DNA from: Phlebiopsis flavidoalba
Lineage: Eukaryota; Basidiomycota; Agaricomycetes; Polyporales; Phanerochaetaceae
Reading direction: 5' to 3'
NCBI GenBank assembly: GCA_035772785.1
Contig: JAOCPU010000024.1
Coordinates: 310,001-374,000 of the forward strand
DNA: 64,000 bases
The translations under genes were made by a program, and so were the position numbers. The notes beneath the pieces are model-generated. The model was given only the letters and a program-made list of their open reading frames with translations, did no database searches and was not told where the DNA came from. This document shows positions 35,301 through 44,716 of this stretch, one piece after another. Position 1 is the stretch's first letter. Every line of letters begins with the position of its first letter.

Positions 35301-37241
35301 CATGTCCTCCGCAAACGCAATGCCCGCCGAAGAGCGTCCTGAGCCAACGGAGGGTACCCAAGTTTCTACTCTCGCTGTTCCCCTGGATCTCCCAAGCTTC
35401 AGCCAGATCCGGAAGAGGCTCGCAGACGGCTCATTGCCGAGCACAAAGCCAAAGTGCGAGCTAACAGGGCTGCAAAAGCTGCGAACACGCCTCCTGGCGC
35501 GGCGCCCGCTCGCCCTGTCGTGGCTGAGGACACAAATCCAATCCCTGTTACCCTCACAGCACCATCATCCGAAACGATTATAGTCCCGAAGCAACTCAAA
35601 TACGAAAGTGCGAAGCTGATTCGCATCATCACCGACGAGGGACGCCGCCGTTCCTGTGTCGAGCTCGGGCTGGAGGGCACCCTAAGTGTTCTCAATCGCA
35701 TCTTCCGCACAAGCTACACTATCGACACCCCATTCCTTCTCCCTCACATCCAACGCGCCGTTGATGAAGGCTATGACATTGGGTTCGCATATGCCTACTT
35801 TCGGCCTCGATGGTATTATCTCGAAGAACTTGGCCCCATGCTCGAGCGAGTGCGACAAAAGGGACGAAGAGTTGCGCGCGAATGTCCTGCGCGACGATAA
35901 AATCGTGAACCCGCTCATACAGCCGCGCCGCGTGTGGGATCTATGGAGCAATCGCGTCGTCCCGTACTGGGTGATGGATGCTCCACTTGGTGCCGCAGCA
36001 GCTGTGGTCTGTGTCGCACAGCTGGATGCCGCTCGAAAAACGTCAGGACAATCCTCACGAACATCAACGGGCGCAAGTGGCCTGTGCCGAGTGCCCACGG
36101 ACTCCACGCTCGAGCGCCGTATTAGTGCGCATCGTGAATTGCTCAATCTGGGCGCCGAGTACATGTGGGCTCCGAGACGTCCCTCTGCCTGCGACAGTAC
36201 GGCGGGTGTGGAGGAGCATTTGCGTGACGGAAGAGTGGAAGGTCGACGTGCCCACTATTGGGCGCGTGATACCACGCCGATCGCAACCAGAGGAACGTTG
36301 AACGTTTGTGTGCTACTTCAGTGGTCTTGGACGGCCGTTACGGTCGAGCAGGGCTTCATGAGCGAACCCAGACACTGGTTTCAATCGGGCGTGGACTCTT
36401 CAGGAAACGAACGCACACGAGGGATAACTGGGGGTATCACGGCGGGCTCGCCCGTTAGAGGGGGACACCGGAGACTATGGTTGACAGCTGATGCCGACAA
36501 ATTCTTTGCTTTCCTCAGTCGCCTCGTCGGGCTGCTAGCGGAGCGCCCTACGAACGTTTTCCCATTATTGCTGGCCATGCATGAAACGCGACTCCGTGAA
36601 CCCCGTCCGGACAAAGTTGCAGGCCTTGCCTACATTCTTCAGTCGTCGTCCGTGCCTGTTTACAACAAAGAGAAGAAGGAAGAAGTCGAGGGACGCGTGG
36701 GGGTCGTCTCGTCGAGAACATGCACGAGCGGTATCCCGGAGACATGTTCTTCTTGTACCCCACACGGGGCGACGGCGCAAGCGGAATGGAGGCCATCCTG
36801 GAGACAGATCACGCAGGAAGAGCTGCCAGCAGTTTCCGGCGTCGAGGTCTCTGTGCCAGTGTTGTACGACTTCATTTGAGAGTGTACCTCTCTCCCGGGA
36901 CTATGGCCACGTCCTTCCAGTACATACGGCAACACTCTGAACGATTGCCTCGTGAAGGGACTATCGCAGCCACCAGTAGGGAACCACAGCACGGCGAGGC
37001 GAAATTGTGATAGAGCGCTCCAGCGGGAATGTGACTTTTTCGGTTTTTGCGACACACCAGCGGAACTCATCCCAGCCACACGAAGAGCGCTTCTATCTGA
37101 TAGGTGGTGGATACGAATATTTGGGTATTGGGTAAAGCCGACGATGTCTATGATATGGCGTTCAGGTTCCATAAAGTCTCAGTGTTGCGTATGGACGAAG
37201 AAGAGCGGGAAAGATTAAGACGATCGAAACTGTGCCATTAG
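35301..37241 (+). CDS. HET-domain protein C
   Basis: Third member of the family, on the opposite strand to A and B. The ATG at 35301 reads MSSANAMPAEERPEPTEGTQ, then ARRRLIAEHKAKVRANRAAK. The conserved N-terminal block is nearly the same as in B: GTLSVLNRIFRTSYTIDTPF, LLPHIQRAVDEGYDIGFAYA and YFRPRW. The HET core at about 35930-36320 has RRVWDLWSNRVVPYWVMDAP, LWSVSHSWMPLEKRQDN, LLNLGAEYMW, GGVEEHL and EEWKVDVPTIGRV. Then come FFAFLSRLVGLLAERPTNVF, DKVAGLAYILQSSSVPVYNK and AEWRPSWRQI. The C-terminus is clear at 37130-37241: GKADDVYDMAFRFHKVSVLR and DEEERERLRRSKLCH, then a stop. At least six frame breaks, notably around 35880, 36030, 36120-36290, 36380 and 36700. Probably a recent paralogue of B. 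Confidence 0.8.
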
Positions 37242-38689
37242 AAAGGATGTTTTCTTTGTGTTGAATTTTCTTCAACATCTCGCAAATGATAGCTCGGTTT
37301 TGAATCCGTGAGGTTGCGAGTCAAGTCTATACTTTATTTACAAATGCCATCCGAGACTCTTGGTATGTCTACATACAGCGCTGATACTGATCCAAATCTT
37401 GTTGTTGCTAGATTTTGGATAGTGCCAGATGGCTATCCAAGAAATTTGCTGATGACAGCGGAGAAGGTGCGGGCGGTATTATGTCAGCGTATTAACAGAA
37501 ATAGGAAATTTGGGACAACTAGATGCGTCATATGCCAGTGCAGGGGGAAACCTGAGGACGGAGTCAACCAAGTACAAACAACAGACAAAACAGGACAGCT
37601 GTCGCTCATTGCCTATTGCCTTTCTCAAGAAAGGGAGCATTTTCAAAGGCAGAATCAGGTGTGCACTGGGTTTTCTCATCCAAAGATCAATCGAAAGTAC
37701 GCCGAAGTAGGTCTTTCTACAAACAGTATCTCGAGGTCTGTTGGTAGTCAAATTATGGTACTCAAATTTGGGTGAGTGTTACGTGAGATTCGTTGCGAGG
37801 TAGAGATTGTGAGTATAGTGGATCAAGCAGAGCGACTGGGTGCGGGACAGGTGGTAACATACGTGCAGGCATCTCCGGATTTGAGAAGAGTGGACATCCT
37901 TTTAATGCAAAAACGGTCATATCTGTTTGGCCGCAGATCTTCCCTTCTTCAGCTATCAAGAATGACGTGTCCTGGGCGCATTTGGTATCAGTCGCCCGAG
38001 TGCTACTTTCTTGGGCTTGCGACTCTATGCCTGACGGATTCTGTCGAAACAATGCGTCTAGAGATTCTTGGTCTGCAGGCTATTGTGCGGAGATCCCGGA
38101 GAATTCCCGCGGATACCAAGCAGGTTAGGGCACGCAGTGATTAGAGCTGCCTAACAGGGTTGGAACGCAAGTTAGCCGGAGCGAAGGGCGGCGGCACGAG
38201 CCTATAGACGAGAACAGGGTGGCGAAGTGCTCACGACGAAGCTCTCAGCCATCTGATTCGTCTCCTCCTCGCGCCAACCACTGGAGGCCCCCGCACAGTG
38301 GGAGCCATTCTTGGTGATGTCATGCATAACCAGGCCGTGGCGCATTGCTGAAGTCCAGCGAATCCCTGGCTCAGCAAGATTCAGTAGATGGGCGTCCTTG
38401 GCAACGCACTCTTGGCTATCATGGGTGCGCTCCTTCCAGCCCGTCACCGTGCAGCACACCGGCAGCCATGTGATGAAATGCACGTTTCAGAGCGATCGGT
38501 CGTGCGTAGGTGAAGCAGCATGGTACATGACGGAACGCCAAAGGCCCCACACCAAGTCGGCGTTTCTCCTAGGGGGGGTCATCCGGAAGTGAAGTGAGGC
38601 AAGGTGTGCCTGAATGGTCAAGCGTTCTGGGGTATGGCCCGTAGGCAGGTCAAAGCAGGGACATGCGGCCCATGAGGTCCGGGCTCGAG
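37242..38689. other. No supported gene
   Basis: Several ORFs of 90-155 residues occur here on both strands (for example 37308-37775 plus and 37762-38052 minus) without motifs, splice logic or similarity to each other. Base composition is less GC-rich than the flanking genes. Confidence 0.4.
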
Positions 38690-39919
38690 TTAACGAGAGG
38701 TGAGTAATGCCGTATTAGCGTGGCGACTCTTTGCTGGAGACATACGATGTCCGGTTACGACTGACGACTGTCTCCCCCCGCACGGTCTGGAGGTAGTTGA
38801 CCGTGGCTTGGTGTTTTCGATGTGAAAAGAACGTAAGCCTGTGGTCATCGCGCCATGCCTGCGGGTGTTCGCCGCCGTTGACCTCGTAGGCATCGCGCTG
38901 GCAATGTATGCCAGGGGCGAGGGAAGAAGATGTCCAGAAGCGACGCGCTGGCCGGGAGCCGAGCTGAGCGCAGTACGAATAGCAATGCTCTTGAGGTCCG
39001 GCCAGAGCGACTAGGCCAGCGGCGTCGAGTGAGATGCCATTGATGGCGAATTGGGTAAACATCTGGCACGGTATAATCGAATATGTCCATACTCATCAGT
39101 GAGCAGTACTTACTTTGCAGTCCCTGCTGAGTGTCCTCGCAAGTGTCGGGACAGACACGGCGCAGGCTCTGTGAAGGAGTTGTCTTATACAAAGGGGATG
39201 CAGGATTGCACTGGAGGGGCCGGTGGGAACACCTCGCTGCACTGCGCATCGTGGCGTACATGCCGTCCGGACGTGTGCGCTAGGGAAACGCCGTGGTCAA
39301 AAAATACCTGTGCTGCAACATGAACCCTTTCCTCTGCATCTCGCATGGTCAGCACGAATGGAACGTTCCCTGAAGAGTGTTCGAGACGAAAGCGAATCGC
39401 CAGCATGTTTGTTGTGCTGTACGCGATGAATCCACTCCGGGTGACGCGAAGTGCCGAGGCAAAACTGCCAACTGGCAGGATCCTTGTTTCATGAAAACCA
39501 TACGGCTCTCGCAATGATAATGCATCAAGGTACATTGTTGGTGACGATTCCACACGCTTCGGAGTTGCAACTCAGGGGCGTTGACCATAATTAATACAAC
39601 GATCTTTGATTCTCACGCACCCCAGTGGTACTAGTACTTGGCAATGAATAGAGTTGGATACGTGCGGTTTATCACATGCATTGCGAAGTTCTGTGAGCGA
39701 AGCTTCTGATATGATCAAGTGGTGTGCTTACCGTGATATAAGTGAGCCCCAAGTGCGTGACATATCGGAGACAAGATCTCAGGCATCATTGAAGTGCTCA
39801 ACGTCCACAACTCCGAGTCCTCCTGTCTGCTGGCCTTTGAGGCGCTTACCCTCGATCAGATCGGCGATTTCATTAGGGGAGAGATCTGGGGGAAATTCTC
39901 TGAATTTAGGGATACTCAT
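38690..39919 (-). CDS. Unrecognised multi-exon gene with a clean start
   Basis: The ATG at 39919 reads MSIPKFREFPPDLSPNEIAD followed by LIE and a donor GGTAAGC at about 39850, a typical start. Later minus-strand exons look coding: SSPTMYLDALSLREPYGFHE and TRILPVGSFASALRVTRSGF at about 39545-39430, LAIRFRLEHSSGNVPFVLTM and RDAEERVHVAAQVFFDHGVS at about 39395-39280, then ISLDAAGLVALAGPQEHCYS (about 39030) and HPQAWRDDHRLTFFSHRKHQ (about 38850). The composition suggests a beta-rich globular protein without membrane segments. I cannot name a family. Some of these segments sit in different frames, so the model is approximate. Confidence 0.35.
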
Positions 39920-40210
39920 TCGAATCGCGGTGAGGGAAAGTGGGACATGTGCATGAATCGTGAACTATCGAGAGCATAGCATCATGCATGGCAGCTGTGC
40001 AATCCGTGACATTCCACAAAGTGGTCGTGAAGCATGACCAAAATGATCTAGTACGAGTTCAAACTAGTATGTTTGATTTTAAAACAGTTGCTTGCAAGTA
40101 ATTACGTGCACAAGATGCCCGCGTCGTCCTCGCTTCTCATTGTTAAGTGGCCTTCAGCTTGGACTTATTTTGCCCTTCTTAAGCCTGTACATACCGCATT
40201 TGCATTACAT

Positions 40211-41775
40211 TCAGGTCGCTCCTGTTTGTATTCCTGTTGATATTATGTTTGGGGTTTTTGATGCTTTCGTAGCGGTTCGTCCGCTCGTATTGTAGTGACG
40301 TAAATGCTGAGAGCACGCTAAGCAAGGTAGGATATAGTCCCTGAGGGGTGGATTTAATTCTTCAAAACATTTGAGCACTATTGTAAAGAATTTCCTTACG
40401 ATGAGATCAATCATGGCAAAGGTTTTCATGACCTCGGCGTCAGAGGTAAACGTTTGCAACGTTCTAATATCCGTCACGATACGGGAACCTACGCTATCAA
40501 TGATGGGCGTAAATTACAATAATCGTCTACCATCAGTGACAATACTTCATCAGTAGTCAAAAGAATTCGGACTTGTTGCACACACCCATAGGATTGAGTA
40601 TACTATGCCAGACTCTATAATCAAGAGGAGGACTTTCTCGGCTCGCGTCTTCATATTAACACCATTCAGATCTCTTCTAATTACCCGTCGATGGCGCCTG
40701 GGATCGTTCAGTCATCCATCTTTCCCGGTATACTCGCAACGGACGTACCATGTTTTGCGAACAATGAGGGCAGTCGCCAAGTTATTATTGACCCACGATA
40801 ATACCAACGCCACAGTCCCCCAGACGTCCTTGAACTCCGTTCCCGGAGGCACAGTGAGTTGGATCAATGTGAAAATACCAGGATTTGGCCTGCTGCAAAC
40901 ATCATCTGCTGCGCTCATGCACGACAAGGCTAAAGAGCGCATTCGTGTTTGTGATTGTGTCAAATTTATGAAAGCCTTGACTCACCAAATGTACACGCTA
41001 TGAAGGTTGAAAATATCGCACCAGTTATTCGATTACACCCGCATATAACCCATGCTCTCCATGAGACAATTATATCGCTCAGAATGATCTAGAGGGCGAG
41101 ATAAACGTGATGAATTAGGATTCTGTGCGGCTGAATAGGCCCACTCGGTATCAGTGCTCACATTGACAATCAGGAGGACCATCAGCGAGCAGTCTCCTCC
41201 TCGCAAAGTTCCACCCTCGCTGAACGAACTTTCGTCATGACTGGGGAAGCAATCCTCGAAGCGACCGTCAATGACGAAATGATTCAAGCAATTGTAAATG
41301 AGAGCCTGCAAGGACCCTAATGTTCCGGTTTATCAGACGCCGACCATCTGATTGTTATAGCTAAGTGTGCTGCAGCCATCGCATACATGACGATGCATGT
41401 CACGGCGACGAGTATCTGATAGTTTGAGGGGCGGCGGATGCCTTTCCTCCTGTGAGGAAGAGGGTGGCCGTCACAAGATGAGTCGAAGTCCTCAATCAAA
41501 ATTGCATACTCACAGAAGAAAAAAGATCACGGAAAACAGAGTCACTGTGGTATAAACAGCTATAAAGTATTAACACCCGCAAGTAATGATTCGCGAAACA
41601 GCGGGTGCTTACAGAACAAAGCCACTTCTACCATGACATTGTACATGGACGAGGCTGGCTCGTTGCCGATGAAGATAGCAGCAGAGACAGTTTGAAGCAT
41701 CGAGTCGCTTGCTTGGTATGGTAGAGATGGAGTATCTCGGATCTCAACAGGATACCTTCTTGCACGTTCGGACAT
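40211..41775 (-). CDS. Multi-pass integral membrane protein (basidiomycete 7TM-like family)
   Basis: Minus-strand exons give a chain of hydrophobic helices in the order usual for the large basidiomycete family of about 300-350-residue membrane proteins. The ATG at 41775 leads to a short N-terminus and MLQTVSAAIFIGNEPASSMY. Then VYTTVTLFSVIFFLL (donor GTGAGT, acceptor CTCACAG) joins RRKGIRRPSNYQILVAVTCI and VMYAMAAAHLAITIRWS (about 41470-41340). Further on come GIFTLIQLTVPPGTEFKDVW, GTVALVLSWVNNNLATALIV, RKTWYVR and RAEKVLLLIIESGIVYSILW (about 40880-40590). The last helix and cytosolic tail near 40210-40480 are poorly resolved. No ligand or signalling partner can be inferred. Frame breaks again interrupt several exons. 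Confidence 0.55.
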
Positions 41776-42258
41776 AGCTGTAGATGTGGAGTGGCGTAGA
41801 ACGAGGAGAGGCAAAAGAGAGAAAGCAACAAGGACCTCGTAGCACGAGTGTATATGAGGGGTTTGGGGGCAGCGGCGTATTTGTCGTTTGATTGATGATG
41901 CTGCTCAGATCATGGCTCGCGCTTGAGATCCTTTGATACTCACAATGTGTGTTCCGATGTCAACGTTGCGTGTTGAAGCCCGGTCCATCTCCAAAACTAT
42001 CACCTGAAAGATATCAGATGTTATGCTTTACGTTCATGAGTGATATCGTAATAGAAGCCTTCTTGCACTGGAATCTCATACCGAATTGGCCGTAATTACA
42101 CTTCGATAAAACATTGATCGAAGGAGGGATACAATCGGATGGTCCGTAGATGCGGAGTGTATCTTCAATTGTAAATGCTGCGTGGGATAGGAGGGCCTGA
42201 GAGGGTACGGTTTAGAAGAGAGAGTGTCAATGCTGAAGGCGACTACGTACCTTACTAG
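41776..42258. other. Intergenic between the 7TM-like gene and DPH5
   Basis: Upstream region of the minus-strand 7TM-like gene and 3' flank of DPH5. A TATA-like CATATAC (minus strand, about 41850) could serve the 7TM-like gene. Nothing else is visible. Confidence 0.35.
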
Positions 42259-43347
42259 TTACTCTAACGCACAGCCGTACACGTCCTTCGCAACTCTTCT
42301 CCACTCTTCTCTGTTTCACCGTAAACGTCTCCGCATACTCGACCTCCAAATGGTGCACCCTCGACCACCAACAATGACCAGACTGTGTAGCGGCTCGCCA
42401 AAGGCCTCCGGCGGGGTCGCGAGGAGCTCCGCCAGTGTGCCGGACACAATCCGTTCTTGCTCACCTCCGCCGACACGAGACACGGCAATTGCTAATGTGT
42501 GTTCTGGGCGAAGGATACCAGCGCCGCGTGTCTCTTCGGTTTCGATGAGCTGGGAGACGGCTGTTGGGATGGACATGTATCGTGGAGGCTCGTATATCTT
42601 GCGACCTCTGCAAAGAGGTCAGGTCATGAGCACTTACATGGTAGTTTGGAGGAACGACGACTTACCGCGCCAAGTTTTCTTCACTCTGTTCCTTGACTTT
42701 AATGTCCAGAAGCACCAGAGTGTGCATGCCCAGATCCGCATTCTCTTTGACGCGATCGTAGAAGCTGTCTGGCTTCCATGTCTCTGTGAAGAAGACCAGC
42801 GAGACGGTCTGTCCGAAGTTGTACAGCTGTAGACCGCACGCTCCGATGGCGTTCATGATCGACGCGTTGTGGATGACCCGCACAGGGATCTTCGCGTTCC
42901 GCGCCCGGAGAACAATGTCTGTGTGGGTAGTCGCGCTACAACAAAACCAATTGTCATGTCATTTTAGCCTTGGGGAATATGAAGTAGTTACCCGAAAGGG
43001 TCGCCTACGACGAGCAGGGCGACGTCTTCTTTGTCGGCATCCCGCAAGATCTCGTCGCTCTCTGTTTCGACCATATCACGATCAGCAAGGATCAACTCCT
43101 TGCCATAGAATGCTTCCTTGCCAACTGGTTAGAGTTGTCCGAGAATGGTTGATGTGTACTCACAAGCTTTTCCTTCTGGACCATGAGGATACTGGTGTAG
43201 GCTTCGAGGTAGATCCTCGAGCACCCTTTAACTGCCTGCGAATCTAGTTCAGCATCTATGTTCAAACCTGACGGAGCTACTTACTTCTAGCCCTCTGACT
43301 GTGATATCCTTCTCATCGCATAGACCCAGCCCGATGATGTAGAACAT
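42259..43347 (-). CDS. DPH5: Diphthine methyl ester synthase
   Basis: DPH5 methylates the diphthamide precursor on histidine of elongation factor 2. Five exons were placed to the base: 43347-43285 ([21 protein letters not shown]), 43235-43164 ([24 protein letters not shown]), 43116-42992 ([17 protein letters not shown] ... VVGDPFG), 42935-42666 ([13 protein letters not shown] ... [20 protein letters not shown] ... [20 protein letters not shown]) and 42607-42259 ([20 protein letters not shown] ... [20 protein letters not shown] ... [13 protein letters not shown]). All introns have GT/AG ends. The true C-terminus, [14 protein letters not shown] with a TAA at 42259, is reached only after two frame changes, near 42355 (before [13 protein letters not shown]) and near 42300. 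About 290 residues, normal for the family. Identification is certain. Confidence 0.95.
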
Positions 43348-44716
43348 TGGAGTTAGAGGTAAGAAAAGGACTCGGAAAAGATCATGTAGATCATAAACCG
43401 GTGAAGTACTTTAGATAAGATTAGATTCGTTGAGCTGGTTAGATAAGATTAGATCTGCCCAGCAAGTTCAGGTCTCGAATCGAAGACATTGCAACTCAAT
43501 TGCGAAAAATATTGCAAGGCATATGCCCTGGATCTCATTAAAGGGCTGAGCAGTACGGGTGACCTTGGGATTTTCGCTTCACTGCCCTTGAGTGATTCTT
43601 GCAACATTGATTCGGGGTGACGAAGTTGAGGAGCAGCTCAGTCACTGGCATTCTCATCTGTGTTTGCATATGTGCAAATTTAAATCGAAGATATGTTGAA
43701 ATTCATGAGTTCAAGCAAGCTTAACAAGCTCTTTCACGGGGGCAAACCTGGCTGCGTATGTGAGAATCAACGAGCGCGCGCAGCAAGTGGTCAAACAAAC
43801 AGTGGGAAATTCCAACCCGCCGACTGATTCCGGACTTCAAAAAGGAGCGAACTGTGCGGCATGTGGAGCGACTAGAAGCTTCGTATTCAAGCGCGTACGT
43901 CCAGGTGAGACTTCAATTGCCAGGTGCCGCCTGACGTCCGTCGACGAAAGCCTAAAAATAATTTAGGCGAATATATTATATCTCGGTTACATGTGTCAAA
44001 TGTGTTTTAAGAAAGGGGCGTATTAGCAGATCGTACGCTGCAACCTGTTCTGAGTGATGATAAGTATGTGTGCCCCATGTTCTCTGGAACGAACCAAGCT
44101 AGAAGGGGTTTTCAAAGCTCGGGGGTAATTCAACAGACGAAGCAGCGAAGTACGTGAGAAAAAGGCGCCCTGATCCGGCGGGATTGATGGGAAACACATG
44201 GTTCCGCAATTGGGAAGGTCTATTTCCATCGACCCTTTCATGTGCTGTCCAACACTTCAAACTCACGCCGGCGATGGGACCGTTGCTCGTTCTCTCCTCC
44301 TTCCATCCTCCTGACTCTCTGTGTGTAGCCAGCTGAGGCCGCTGTCCCAAGCGTCCGAGCCATCACGCGCTACGAGCAAAGGGTGCTGCGGTGATAATCA
44401 TCCGAGCACCCAGATCCCAACCAGCGCCGCTGGGTAAACTCTGAAGGGGATTTTCTCAAAGTACGGCTTCGTCGACCCGAAGGTCACTTGAGGTTGGATT
44501 TTGCTTTTTTTCCCAGCACGAGGGCCTCTCTCGTCCTGCTCTCTTGGTTGCTCTCTCCCCCTGCCCCTCGACGAGCTCCACGACCGGGTCGGCTCCTGCC
44601 AAGGAAAAACCCCTACGCCGTCAGTCTCTTGAGTGCACTCTTATAACCCAAGGGCTGCCCAGACTAGGCCTCCATACCCCTCTTCTTTCTTCCCCAGTCG
44701 CACATCGTCCCCACAA
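43348..44716. promoter_or_regulatory. Divergent intergenic region between DPH5 and the GH5 gene
   Basis: It must carry the promoters of DPH5 (minus) and the glucanase (plus). A direct repeat of TTAGATAAGATTAGAT occurs at 43411-43426 and 43439-43454, just upstream of the DPH5 start. The leader of the GH5 gene (44500-44715) is C/T-rich. A plus-strand ORF at 43760-43966 (CAACGATRSFVF) has no supported function. Confidence 0.45.

Noticed and set aside
35686..36879. 397-residue single-frame ORF taken as a complete gene
   Set aside because: Its first 60 residues are an out-of-frame reading of the conserved HET block, and only some later segments are in the genuine frame. It is part of HET gene C, not a separate protein.
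42224..42832. 202-residue plus-strand ORF
   Set aside because: It is the reverse of DPH5 exons 4 and 5, whose minus-strand product is unmistakable.
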